From Craterostigma plantagineum (lineage: Eukaryota; Streptophyta; Magnoliopsida; Lamiales; Linderniaceae): a stretch of DNA of 64,000 nt. The stretch lies in NCBI GenBank assembly GCA_027422505.1, contig JAPQWV010001354.1:1-64000 (forward strand). Direction: 5' to 3'. The notes beneath the pieces are model-generated. The model ran no database searches. It was not told where the DNA came from and saw nothing but the letters and a program-made list of their open reading frames with translations. The first letter of the stretch is position 1, and each line of letters opens with the position of its first letter. The position numbers were made by a program, and so were the translations under genes. This document shows positions 9,969 through 20,640 of the stretch, one piece after another.

Positions 9969-12900
9969 AGGGACGGAGCTATAGAAGGGCACGGGGGGTC
10001 CATTGACCCCACGGCCCGCCGGATTACCCCTTAGTACTATACCAACCGAAACTTCGCCGGAAGTTGATTCTCCTACAGAGCCCCCGCTGTTGTTGATAAA
10101 TTTGGGCAAGAAGCAAAGGAGAGCCGATGAAGATGATGAATAGTAATGGGTTGGACTTATTTTTTTTATTGAAATGGGCTGCAATATGTTGATTAAAAAA
10201 ATAATTGGGTCTTTTTATTTAATTGTGTTTTTTGGGCCTTTTCGTTTGGGCATTTGGTTTTGAGTATATATGGCCTTCCTTTTATTAATTGCTTCCAAAT
10301 TAGGTTAGATCTTAATTCCTCTTTTTAACAAAGGTAATTACATTGGAAGAAAAAACAGACGATCGAATGGAGCAAGCAACGAAACAATAATTTACAAGAA
10401 TCCCACGTCTCGTTACTGTTAGGTAATGGTAATTGTTGTGATTTTTTCTGGGATCTATTTTATTCAATCATGTTTGGTGCTATATTTGAATTTGATGCAT
10501 AATGTTGAAGCTAAGTGGGTATCATTTAATCATTTGTAGGATTTTTAGTATGGATAAGTGGGTCGTGAGAACAAAAAAGGTTCAACCAATCGGTGGTGGG
10601 TCCTCTTCCATAGGTGACAATTCGAATGAGAGACAAAAAGGTAAAAGATGTCGAATAGATGAAGAATCAAAAAGTGATGATATTATTGGTGACCCCGCCT
10701 TACGTAAACCAATTAATAGCTATTCGATTGAGGTAAGAGATGATATAAGGAGACAGTATTTAGTTAGAGGCCCTTGTCAACCGGTTGCACATATATTCCC
10801 ATCAATGATTTTAGATTTTAGTGTTATGCGAGAAAGTTTCAAGCAAGTGGTTCGCGAAACATAAGTGGCTAGAATATAGCTCATCTAAAGATGCAGCATT
10901 TTGTTTTGGTGTTTCTATTTGCGAAAGGCCACAAGCATGGAGATGACGCGTTCACAATAGTCGGTTTTAGGAATTGGAAAAAAAGCTTTGGAAAGATTTG
11001 TGGAACATGAAGGAGGAAAAAGTAGCATACATAATTATGCTAAAATGCAATTTTTAGGTTTGAAGATCAAAGGCATAATGTTGATTATGTGATAATGAGG
11101 AAAAGCGAAGAAATGGAAGTTGCATATCGCATTAGATTGACTGCTGTTGTAGATGTGATTCGGTTACTCTTAGGACTAGGCTTGGCTTTTCGTGGCGATG
11201 ATGAGTCTCCAAAATCATTGCATCGGGGAAATTTTCTTGAGATAGTGAGATGGTATTGTGCACACAATGAAGAAGTAAATAAGGTAATGGTGGCAAATGC
11301 TCCGGGAAACAATCAATTGACGTCTCCAGTTATTCAAAAGCAAATTATAAGTGCTTGTGCAAGTGAGGTGAAGAAAGTTATTCTTAATGAAATTGGGGAA
11401 ATTTTTTTTTCTATTTGATTGATGAGGCTCGAGATTGTTCGGTTAAGGAGCAAATGGCGATTGTTATTAGATTTGTAAACGACAAAGGGGAGGTGATTGA
11501 GCGATTTATTGGAGTCGTTCATGTTACCGACACTTCGGCTCAAGCATTGAAGTATGCTATTGATGATTTCTTGCAACGAACGGCTTGTCGATTTGTAGTC
11601 TAAGAGGCCAAGGATATGACGGAGCGTCAAATATGCGTGGGGAATTTAACGGATTAAAATCTCTTATTCTTAAGGAGAATAAGCATGCCCATTACGTTCA
11701 TTGCTTCGCTCATCGACTTCAATTAGTTGTTGTTGCCACGGCGACGAAGCATACGATGGTGAATAGTTTTTTTGAATATCTAACGATGATTGTGAATGTT
11801 GTTGGTGCTTCATGCAAAAGGAAAGATGCTCTTCGGCAAAAGCAATATGATAATCTTGTGCAAAGTATAGAAAAAGGTGAAACTTTGACGGGAAAGGGCA
11901 AGAATCAAGAAGTAAGTTGGCTAGAGCGGGTGATACACGTTGGGGTTCTCATTTTAAAACTGTTACAAGACTCTTTTACTATGGAATCCTGTGAAAGAAG
12001 TAATTGCAATTGTCATGGAGGATGGACATGATGGGAAAAGTCGAGGTCTTGCTACGGGCTTGCTTGATAAAATGGAGAGCTTCGAATTTGTATTCATTGT
12101 CGTTTAATGGAGCATATTTTGGGAATGACTAATGCGCTGTCACAAGTTCTACAACAGAAGACTCAAAACATAGCCACCGCTATTGAATTGATAAAAACTT
12201 TGAAAAGTGGCTTGAAGAAATTTAGGGATGATGGTGGGATGATTTGTTGAGTGAAGTCGTTGCATTTGTTCTAGTCGACGTGCCAGATATGGATGATTTT
12301 GTAAAGGCCGAGCGAGGAAGACAATTGATGGTCGCCAAAAGACATATCTAAATTACTATCGAGTAGACATCTTCTTGCAGGTATCTTATTTCATTACATA
12401 TCAATAAATTGTTGTTTTTAACCAACAATTGATTACTCTTTATTGTTTAAACGATAGGTGGTTGATCTTATCTGAAGAGATCAACAATCGCTTTACCGAA
12501 TCGAGTTCTGAGTTGCTTAAATGTATGGTTGCCTCCAAGAAATTCGTTCTCTAGTTTTGATCACAGCCAAATACTTCGTCTTGCCGAGTTATATTCTGAA
12601 GACTTTACTTCAAGTGATCTCTCTGAATTGAGTCATGAACTCAGGACATATATTTCTCACATGAGATCAAGTGAAGCTTTTTCCCAGATTAATGACATTG
12701 GGGATCTTTCAAAGAAAATGGTCGAGATGAAGTGCCACGATGCATTTCCGTTAGTATATCGGCTTATTAAATTGGTGTTGGTCTTACCTGTTGCAACAGC
12801 AACTGTTGAAAGATCATTCTCTGCTATGAAGATTATCAAGACAGACTTGCGTAATAAAATGGGAATGACTTTCTGACAGACTGTCTTTGTGTTATGTTGA

Positions 12901-13181
12901 AAAGGAAATATTTGTAAATGTTGAACGGAAGCTATATTGCAAGAGTTTCAAAGCATGAGGTCTCGTAGGATGCAATTGCCACCGCTTTGTCGTTCTCGTG
13001 TTGATAATATCTCGTCGGATCGATCAAAGCTAGTGATATTCCGTGCATAAGATGTATTTGATAACATTATTTTGAATTGACTTATGAAGGAGTTTGGATT
13101 TCTTAATGTTGTTTTTGTTTACAGTACGTTATAATGTTTAATATGGAGCCCCCACGGCGTCCGAATCCTGGTTCCGTCCCT
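9969..13181 (+). mobile_element. Degenerate hAT-family DNA transposon with TIRs and TSD
   Basis: The left end CAGGGACGGAGC and right end GGTTCCGTCCCTG form a terminal inverted repeat typical of plant hAT elements. The nine bases GGCACGCTC occur on both sides (9960-9968 and 13182-13190) and contain the 8-bp target-site duplication. The element is about 3.2 kb. It holds a multiply frameshifted transposase and GGGTCC/GACCCC subterminal repeats. It sits inside the right arm of the fold-back element, which is therefore older. Confidence 0.85.
10550..12950 (+). pseudogene. hAT transposase (TTF-type zinc finger/DUF4371/dimerisation), frameshifted
   Basis: Begins MDKWVVRTKK at 10550. Recognisable blocks in order: the DPALRKPI and KHKWLEYSSSKDAAFCF region of the TTF zinc finger (about 10690-10910), DUF4371 (LGLAFRGDDES, WYCAHNEEVNKVM, about 11160-11300), YDGASNMRGEFNGL with HCFAHRLQLVVVA (about 11600-11750), and the C-terminal hAT dimerisation block VATATVERSFSAMKIIKTDLRN (12790-12850; the motif continues after a frame change). 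Frame changes or stops are seen at about 10860, 10945-11000, 11415, 11600, 12030 and 12860, so no active enzyme can be made. It resembles zinc-finger MYM-type-1-like plant transposases. Confidence 0.85.
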
Positions 13182-13349
13182 GGCACGCTCCGTCCTTCGG
13201 AAGTGATTGGTGGAGGGGCTACATTGAGAAAACTTAAACCTTTTCTTTTTTGTTCCTTTTCGGACATCTTAGTTAATGCGGTTTTCATCCTCCTTTGTGA
13301 CTGAGATATGCTTGATAGATAAATGGATATTATTCATGCTTGATTCCAA

Positions 13350-13520
13350 CATATGTCACGGATCTCTCTGGTTCTATGTTCCTATCTCTATGTGTTTCTT
13401 TTGAAATTGAATTATGATCTCCATATGATCTCCACGAAATCTCTTGTTCCTTTAGATTACATATGTTCTCGTCTCTATGTGTTCTTTTCAAGTCGAATTC
13501 ATGATCTCCCCACAAAAGAA
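13350..13520. repeat. Short imperfect tandem repeat
   Basis: TCTCTATGTGTTTCTTTT...GAATTATGATCTCC at about 13384 recurs as TCTCTATGTGTTCTTTT...GAATTCATGATCTCC at about 13472, about 88 bp apart. It is non-coding as far as I can see. Confidence 0.5.
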
Positions 13521-13675
13521 GGGGACAAGAACGAAATAAACAACTCATGCACGTGAGTAATATTAACTTCGGGAGTTGAGTTAACAAAAGAAAGCCAAAA
13601 GCAAAACGTAGTCCGCATAAAATTCTTATCTGGTTTACGATGCCTTCGAGTAGTCCTTCGTCTACTTCTCCTAGG

Positions 13676-14409
13676 TCAAATGCAAAATGAGACATCCAAT
13701 GGCGCTGGCCTAAAACTCCTTGATGCTACGTTTGGATTCCGGATTTCGATTTGAAATCCGAATTTCATCCAAATCACCCGTTTGGCAATCCATCGAATTT
13801 TGATTTGGATTTCAACCAAAGCCGGGGATGATTTGAACCTATGTTATTCTTTGGATTTGAAATGCGATGATACTTGGCCAGTTTTCGAAATCCAAAGCCG
13901 AGTCCGTAAAAATAATTAAAATAAATAAATAATAATAAAAAGCTTGTGAGCAAAGCTCATGAGCTCGAGCTTGGCAAACATGAACTTGAGCTCGAGTTCG
14001 ATTAATATGAGCTCGGACAACTAATATGAGTCCGCGTTCGATTTTCACGATTTCGGGCCGGCTCAACGAGCTGACTCATCGGAATCATGAGCTGACTCGG
14101 TTGTTCATCTTTCACCCGATGCGCACCTACTCTCGAAATCCAAATCGAAATCCTAAAGTTTGCCAAACAATATATTTGGATTTGAAATTCGGATTTTGAA
14201 ATTCATAATTTGAAATCACGTAATTTCCTTCAAATACATGAATCCAAACGCAGCCTGATGCAATTTCACCTGTGACAGATATGACAGCTGCACATATACT
14301 TCTTTTCATCGTACATTTTTGGAGACAGATTATCGTGCCACTCTTCACGCTGAAGCCCCCAATATGTCGGCTTAGATAAATCTAATTCAGTGATGGTTGA
14401 TGCTTCCAT
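13676..14409 (-). CDS. Possible small two-exon gene with a MITE in its intron
   Basis: On the minus strand an ATG at 14409 opens 140 bases (14270-14409) that read MEASTITELDLSKPTYWGLQ and then a Cys-rich KKYMCSCHICHR end, closed by a consensus donor CACAG|GTGAAA. After the MITE an acceptor GTTTTAG leads to 13676-13709, which keeps phase and ends at TGA, giving 57 aa. The composition looks like real protein, but I do not recognise it and only two splice sites support it. It may be a fragment of a larger, disrupted gene. Confidence 0.3.
13731..14256. mobile_element. MITE with 15-bp terminal inverted repeats
   Basis: The ends CTACGTTTGGATTC and GAATCCAAACGCAG are inverted repeats with one mismatch, and the arms continue imperfectly (TTTGAAATCCGAATTTC against GAAATTCGGATTTTGAAATTC). 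TGATG flanks both sides (about 13725-13730 and 14256-14260). The middle contains the GAGCTCGAGCTT-type simple sequence common in plant MITEs. There is no coding capacity. Confidence 0.7.
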
Positions 14410-14870
14410 GCTCTCCCCAGTTGTAAATCAGGGGTTTTACCTCCAGCGCTGTAAACAAAACTACAACAATAAAGCCATAGATTCTAGGCCACACATATTT
14501 TTCATACAGAAGAAGCCTTAGCATTAGTTGCTTGTTAATTTGTATCATTACTATAATATGATGGATCATGCAGGGAGAAGAAGAAAGCTGGAAGCGCACT
14601 GCAAACGGTGCACCCGTACCTTTGATAAATTTGAAGATACGGAACTAAAGAGGTATACGCAGGGATTAATTAGATTGCCATGCAACGTACTTATATGCTA
14701 TATCAATGCAGGTTGACGAATTAATTTAAAAGGAGGGCCAGTTTCTACGCGGGCGTTGCAATGGGCCACCAAAATCGAACCTTTCGACAAATACGAGGAA
14801 GCACACATGACTTGCTTAGATATACTATACTTCCCATAGACGTGAAAGTTGCCATTTAAAATCATCCATT
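14410..14870. other. Intergenic sequence without a clear gene
   Basis: A 62-codon plus-strand frame at 14528 and a 70-codon minus frame at 14387 are present, but neither has recognisable homology or convincing splice context. Confidence 0.3.
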
Positions 14871-15046
14871 ATATTATACACAATTCCACCCAAAACAGTT
14901 TCATATCAAGATATAGCAAACATTTCAATTTCTGGACAAAAACACAATTGCAAAGATGATCACAGATCCCTGTCTGGCCCTCTTCTTATTTATAGTTTGG
15001 TGTTGGTTTGTAATAGAGACCTGAATGAAATGACGAAAAAGAAAAC

Positions 15047-15055
15047 TCTATAAAT
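15047..15055 (+). promoter_or_regulatory. TATA box of peptide gene copy E
   Basis: TCTATAAAT about 85 bases before the ATG at 15132. The upstream box ATCAAGATATAGCAAA at about 14903 is shared with the C-type copies. Confidence 0.45.
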
Positions 15056-15131
15056 TCAAACTGATTCTATAGTATGACAAACACCATATACATTTAAACT
15101 GAAGCTGGGCAACACCAATGTCATCCCTGTA

Positions 15132-15191
15132 ATGAAAGTAGCTCTCGTAACCCTTCTCGTCCTTACAGCAAGTACCTCAGGTATAATATAA

Positions 15192-15239
<48 letters not shown>

Positions 15240-15534
15240 TATTCTCTCATTATATATATTTATCTCTTAATGTCTTTTTTAAATAATCCTATACACAGCT
15301 GGGCCATTACTGAGCACGGCCAAGGCGACTGAAAAGTAGCCAAACTGATTATCATGGGCAGCAGTTTTATGGAACAACATTTAAAGCCAAGAACTTATAT
15401 CAGCGTTTAATTCGCGAAAACTGCTGCAAACAAAGTGCCAAAAGGAGCGTACGAGCATTCAAGATTGTCTCGTTAATGGTTGTAATGGCGAAGAATGTAT
15501 GGATGGTATTTGTGGTTTCATTATTGTTAGATAA
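15132..15534 (+). pseudogene. Cysteine-rich peptide gene copy E (C-type), disrupted
   Basis: Exon 1 (15132-15180) encodes MKVALVTLLVLTASTS, with donor CCTCAG|GT followed by a (TA)n tract. Exon 2 from 15299 begins GPLLSTAKATEK and then hits TAG because two bases were inserted relative to the intact gene at 6594. The cysteine core (from 15436) is still readable in another frame as KLLQTKC...QDCLVNGCNG, but its second cysteine has become Arg. The last codon and stop were displaced by the LTR at 15525. An upstream ATG at 15118 opens a four-codon frame. It is a pseudogene three times over. Confidence 0.65.
15192..15243. repeat. (TA)n microsatellite
   Basis: About 50 bp of TA dinucleotides inside the copy E intron. 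Confidence 0.85.
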
Positions 15535-16088
15535 TTTATATTATAGTTGATTTATAAATTATCTTTTGTGAATGAGAATTAATTAAAAAATAAATAAATT
15601 AATTTTATTTATTGAAGTGGGCTTTGAATTAAATGTTATGGGCTTCGATTTGGCCCAATAACGGCCCAACTTCTAGAAGGCCCAACTTCTAGAAGTTGGG
15701 ATGGTGGCTTGTAATTGAGTGGTTTTTTAACCACTCCTCAACTCACAAACGTGAGTTCCATATTAAAAAAAAAAAAAATTAAAATATTTTTATTACAAAA
15801 TTTTGCCTATAAATAGGGTCATTGGGCTTAAGGAAAAAACACAAAAAATAATAAGAAAAAATAAGAGAAAGAAATATATATATATCTCTCAAAATTTATT
15901 CTGCTATTATTCTTATTCCGTTCGTAGTCGGTGTCGTTTTTGTGCTAAACGAACGCCGTGTTTTCGAAGTATCCTGGGAAATAGACGCTCGTTAAAAAAA
16001 ACCTCTAGCACATACGTGAGGGAGCGAATCTATTTTAAGGAAATTGTGTGTTACACAATCTTCGAATATTTTTCTTTCCAAGCCAACA
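15525..16088 (+). mobile_element. Solo LTR of a retrotransposon with 5-bp TSD
   Basis: Starts TGTTAG and ends CCAACA (inverted ends). ATTAT is duplicated at 15520-15524 and 16089-16093. The 564-bp body contains TATA (CCTATAAATAGGG at about 15806), a perfect 20-bp palindrome at 15681-15700 and the hairpin GAGTGGTT/AACCACTC at about 15717. No internal retroviral-type genes flank it, so it is the product of LTR-LTR recombination. Removing it restores the end of the peptide gene: the core would continue two codons to a TGA at about 16098. Confidence 0.85.
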
Positions 16089-16093
16089 ATTAT

Positions 16094-16802
16094 TAACTGA
16101 TACAATCATGTAATAAAACGGCCACGGCCTATTCTGTTTAGTATATGCTTGAATTGAATGCGAGATTGTTATTTTTATTAAGAATTAATAAATACTTCGC
16201 CTTTTAGCTAGCTCGTTCGTTGGTTCATGCACAGAAAAAGTCGAACAAAAATAAAGCTACGAACTTTGAAATAAAGGTGTGTGTATATATTCCCCGAATA
16301 TATAAAGACAAGTGGAAAGCATTTATGCCCACCAAATCGCCACTTGATCATAGATCTATGGCAATAATTTCTAATAAGCGAAGCAGCTCCAAGAAACTGA
16401 AATTTTCTGAGAAGCTTTTTGTATCACTTAACGAATGACTAATCAAGAAATAAAAAAAAGCAGATATTTAAAGAAGCTCCAAATCTTGTTTTCTTTTCAC
16501 GAAAGGAAGAAAAAAGCCAAAAGACAAAAAAATGTATAAAAGATGCCCTCCAATAATGCGTCACTCTCCACTTGTTCCTTTTGCTTTCTCATGTTAAACT
16601 GATGTCAATCAGCAGAGAATTACTTGTTATTACCTGTTCATCATCTTCTCCTCTAAATATCTCCTTGTTCGAATATGGCGCATAAGTTTTGAAGGTTCTT
16701 GCTTTCTCTTGCAGCTCCTGCAAAGTTGTGGGATCATCCCATATCATATTATCACAACCTTTGAATTTAATTCGCTATATATATATATAATTATATGTGT
16801 GT
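16094..16802. other. 3' flank of copy E and promoter of the DUF3755 gene
   Basis: 16095-16520 is a diverged copy of 6840-7450, the 3' flank of the intact peptide gene. Shared strings include ATAAAGCTA(C/T)GAACTTTGA and TTTTTGTATCA, and a GACTAATCAAGAAA block. After about 16550 this similarity ends. Confidence 0.5.
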
Positions 16803-18020
16803 ATGTCTTTGATGGCTAGCTCTAGTAAGGCATATGGAGAAGGTAGTAATAATAACAACGGAGATCAGTGGGGCGTTCCCACGTTTCAGCATCAGCAGAG
16901 CATCTCCATGGATTGGACTCATGATGAACAAGCTATGCTCGAAGACTGTTTGCTCAAGTAAATAATGAAAAAAAAAGATCAATCTTTTTATGATTTACCT
17001 GGAAAATTTCTTGATTTCTCTCATACTTTTTTTTTCACAACACTGATCAGGTATGCATCTGAGTCGAATATCATTCGATACGCTAAGATCGCAGTGCAGC
17101 TTAAGAACAAAACGGTGCGCGACGTTGCTTTGCGATGCAGATGGATGAGCGTGAGAGTTCTTTTTTCTTTATTGTTATTAACTCTCAGACAAGTTTCGAC
17201 TATTACCGTTTTTATTACGTTGTTTATCAAAACCTTGCATAGAAAAAAGACATGAACAAGCGAAGGAAGGAGGACATGAATGCAAGGAAAGCCAAAGATC
17301 GAATAAAGGTATTTGAGAAAAACCCTAATCTTATCTCCGGAAAAAAAAAACCTCAGACCGATATATAATTAAAAAACTCGATTTATCGCAGGACAAGGCA
17401 ATCGAGAATAATAGTTCGATAAAGCCACCGATATCTTCTTCTCGCTTAGGTGCATCTCACGCAATAATGCTACCCATCGACAGCAGCAATAATCCCACCT
17501 CTTACAACAATAACAATGGTAAATGTTAACATAAGCATAGGCTTAATCTTCAACACAGTGTTATGCTCAAGAATCCCAGATTGATGATTTCGTCTTAATA
17601 AACTCCCAACTGTAATAACCGAAATGTGTGTGTGCAGACAATCTTGGTAGTGCCACTAGGCATCTTCTTCAGCAGAATGCTTGGGCTTTCAAGCAGATAT
17701 CTGCAAATCTCGCCAGTAATCAGATACACGAAAATATCGGTCTTCTACGGCAAGCTAGGGACAACATATTCAAGATAATAGCCAAGTAATGCATCATGCA
17801 ATATATATATATATATATACATATATTCATCCATGCATGAATTAACTGGCAGTTGTATTGATCTTCCATTTTTTCTAGTGAACTGTGTTTTTCATACTAT
17901 TACAGCTTGGACGAGATGGGTCCCACGTATCGAAAGATGCCTCAGCTTCCGAGATTGAATGAAGATCTGGCAAATTCAGTTCTTCTTCCTCCACGAGCAG
18001 CTTTTCAGATTCGGCTGTAG
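16803..18020 (+). CDS. DUF3755 family protein with a SANT/Myb-like N-terminal half
   Basis: Six exons (16803-16957, 17051-17150, 17243-17308, 17392-17518, 17638-17785, 17906-18020) keep phase and give 236 aa. Residues about 37-83 contain WTHDEQAMLEDCLLKYA and VALRCRWM, a SANT/homeodomain-like helical fold. A basic KKDMNKRRKED stretch, a Ser/Asn-rich linker and the conserved C-terminal half follow (HLLQQNAWAFKQISANLA, ENIGLLRQARDNI, MPQLP). This is the DUF3755 architecture of plants; I infer a nuclear, DNA- or chromatin-linked role, but no function is established. Two ATGs (16803, 16812) are possible starts. Confidence 0.8.
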
Positions 18021-18332
18021 CAAACTTGCGTGGAATTTAGCATCGAATGGGCTAATTAGAATAATGCGATTAATGAAGGACTGTATTTGATATGAATACA
18101 TGAAGCAAGTTTACTAATCAATGGCGTGCATTTTACCAATCAATTTAAATTTGCGACGAACATGACTAAAGATAAAAGTTGAAGGACCGTATTGCAAATA
18201 ACACCTGCTAGTTGTAACTTCAGGCGTTTGATTTGAGCGTTGGCGTTAGCGTCTCCAATTCAATTGCTATGCTATTGCGGCTCTAGGTTCTTCCTACCCC
18301 TTTTGTTTCCCGCCAAAACTAGATGAGATCAG
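18021..18332. other. Intergenic region
   Basis: 3' flank of the DUF3755 gene and leader of the next gene; no additional feature seen. Confidence 0.4.
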
Positions 18333-20051
18333 ATGAATCGCCGCTTCTCGCCTCGCTTGCACGCCGCATCTAGAATTCCGTCGCAGTCTCCGTCGATCGA
18401 CACCGTTCGATTCAAGCTCCGACGCATCGCTTCGAGTCACGAACACCTCAAAATCGCTTTCCAAGAGCTCAGTTGTCAAATCCGAGCTGGTTTTATCGAG
18501 GTATGCGTCTGCTAATCGATCAGTTTAATGAGTACGATAGTTTTAACTCTGTTGTGTCGTACGCGCGTGGAATTGACGTTTCGAGCTATTTTATTTTGGT
18601 TGTTATCGAAAAGTTCGAAGATGTGTTTGAATCGCTGGCGACGCCGTTGAAGAAGCTTGTTGGATTGAAGCTCGATGAAATGGCTGCCGAAGGCAGATAC
18701 ACTTCCATACGCTCTGAATTTTCTCCTCAAAGTGTAAGAAAAAATAATCACGTTATAAAAAAATTATTATTGATTAAGCTCGCCAACGGCTTTTCTTCGT
18801 TGATATTGTTACGTTTCATGTTTCTTCGTTTCTAGTAAAGTTTTCTTTGACTGTCTACGCTGTATGCATTTGCACTCAGTATGATCTGCGGAAATTCATT
18901 GTCTGAAAGTGTAATCTATCATGTTATATAATACTGTCTCTGCTTTTTGGCCTGCTTCATTCCTCATATTAAAGTCTTCCATTGCGATGATAGTGCATTT
19001 TCTTTTGCCACGATCAGCCTCTCATTTGAAACTTAAACTGGTGAATAGTTTATTTAGATATGCTGACATAGAGCTTCAAATCTCGTTCCAAAGTATTCTT
19101 CTCTTTAAGGGCCATTCTTCCTCTTTTTTCCCATCTCATCAGTCACTTATCTTCTATTACAGGACAAAGAATATATTAGTAGAGCCATTACAGCAGGCAA
19201 TGACCTGAGAGAAAGACAGAAAGAACAGCTAACGCAACTCATCAGCATTCTTAAAACCATTCAAGCTCAGGTCAATGCCAACCACAATAAAATCTCAGAG
19301 AGTCTAACCGATCAAAAGGTCTTGATGAAAAAGTACTTCTTCAAAGCTGTTCAGTATATTTCTGCATGCCATCATTCAGACAAGGGCAGCGACATCTCCC
19401 ATGTAATGCTGAAACTCCTGAAAGTTATGTTCGTTCAAGTGGGAAGCGCACTTAGTTCGGCTGAGGATGAAATGGACGAACTAATCCAGGATTTGGCCAA
19501 ACAATTCCGTGGTCCCATGGTAGAGTATGTCAAGGGCCTTAAGAATGACTTAGAGATGGGAACTTCTTTGCGCTTATTGGATGTCGTTAAAGACTTGGAG
19601 GAGTCATTGATGGTCAAGAACATGGAGTTGGAGGCAGCAGAAAACAAGTTAAAGCTTTCAGAACAGAGCAGGTTTCAGTGCTTGAGCATGTTGAAGCAAC
19701 TAGATGAATCTACTAGAGTAAAGGTACCTCACTTTACATGGTTGTTTTTCCGTTCTAACCAAATGAAGTGCTAAAGATGAATTCTCATTACAGGGAGTAG
19801 TTACCAAAAGACAGAGATGCCAAGTAGAAGAAAGTCCTCATCCACCATATAAGCAAATTCCAGGTGAAGCAACGTTTAGAGAAATTCCAACTTCAGCGGC
19901 ATTTCCCTCTCCCATGCACCGACCTATCACTCGTTCTCAGTCGAAAGTTCTCGGCGCAAAGTCACCTTTCGCCGACTCAATTAGGTTCTTGCTCGCTTCT
20001 CCTTCAGCAACTGGGACAGAAACTGTACGCCGTAAACGCTCAACACCTTAA
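18333..20051 (+). CDS. Coiled-coil protein of unknown function
   Basis: Four exons (18333-18500, 18614-18733, 19163-19723, 19794-20051), all in phase, give 368 aa. The N-terminus MNRRFSPRLHAASRIPSQSP is basic. The middle is helical with heptad-like Leu/Ile spacing (KEQLTQLISILKTIQAQV; DVVKDLEESLMVKNMELEAA). The C-terminus is basic and Ser/Pro rich, with RPITRSQSKVLGAKSPF and RRKRSTP at the end, which may act as a nuclear localisation or phosphorylation region. I do not recognise a named family. The acceptor of exon 2 (GAAAAG|TTC) is the least certain junction. The intron before exon 3 is long (429 bp). Confidence 0.65.
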
Positions 20052-20640
20052 CGTTAAGCCTAAAAGTATTTGTTTCACTCAGGCCAAGGTCAGTATGCTT
20101 TTTGCTATTCCGTTCTTAGGCGTCGACGAAAACTCGTAAAAACGTCAACATTGTCGACGTATCTTAGTTAGAAGTAGATTCCTAATATGTAATAGGTTGT
20201 CATGTTTTTTCTTTCGTAATAAATTTGCCAAATCACGATCCAGGAAACAAACTCAGTCTTGTGATTTAAGTTCTTGCGTAAAGCAAGTTGATTTCATATT
20301 TTGTAAGAAAGATGAAATTGATAAGCGTAGTTCTTCCTTGAAAAAAAAGAAGAGAGGAAGAAGTAGGTGGCCTACATTGATCAATGATACTTACATATAT
20401 ATATGTATATTATTTATTTACTTGTGGAGTTGGCAATACTAAATTTGTCACATAATAGTGATTTACAATTGCATTAGAAAAACAACCCTTAATTAAAATA
20501 GAACAAACATTTCAAGCATGGTTCAACTACTCGAGTTTATTACATCATTCGACATTATATATCACAAACACATATAGACAATAATCGAACTGCTAGTCTT
20601 TAGAATCACTTCTCTTGTACCCAAAGACAGGTTTTTTCCC
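20052..20640. other. Intergenic region
   Basis: 3' flank of the coiled-coil gene and AT-rich DNA. An 81-codon Lys/Arg/Cys-rich frame at 20197-20442 ends in a hydrophobic tail, but it has no recognisable relatives and I do not call it a gene. Confidence 0.35.

Larger units (their letters stand above)
9468..13338. mobile_element. Long fold-back element, interrupted by a hAT transposon
   Basis: The left arm (about 9468-9698) is the imperfect reverse complement of a right arm that is split into 9882-9968 and 13182-13338. Landmarks: GCATTCTCAGCTTTC at 9683 pairs with GAAAGCTGAGAATGC at 9882; AAGATGTCCGAAAAGGAA at about 9530 pairs with TTCCTTTTCGGACATCTT at about 13253; CTATCAAGCATATCTCA near 9485 pairs with TGAGATATGCTTGATAG near 13302. 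The arms are about 230-240 bp at roughly 85% identity by eye. The loop holds two tandem hairpins. No transposase of its own is visible, so it was probably mobilised in trans. Confidence 0.7.
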
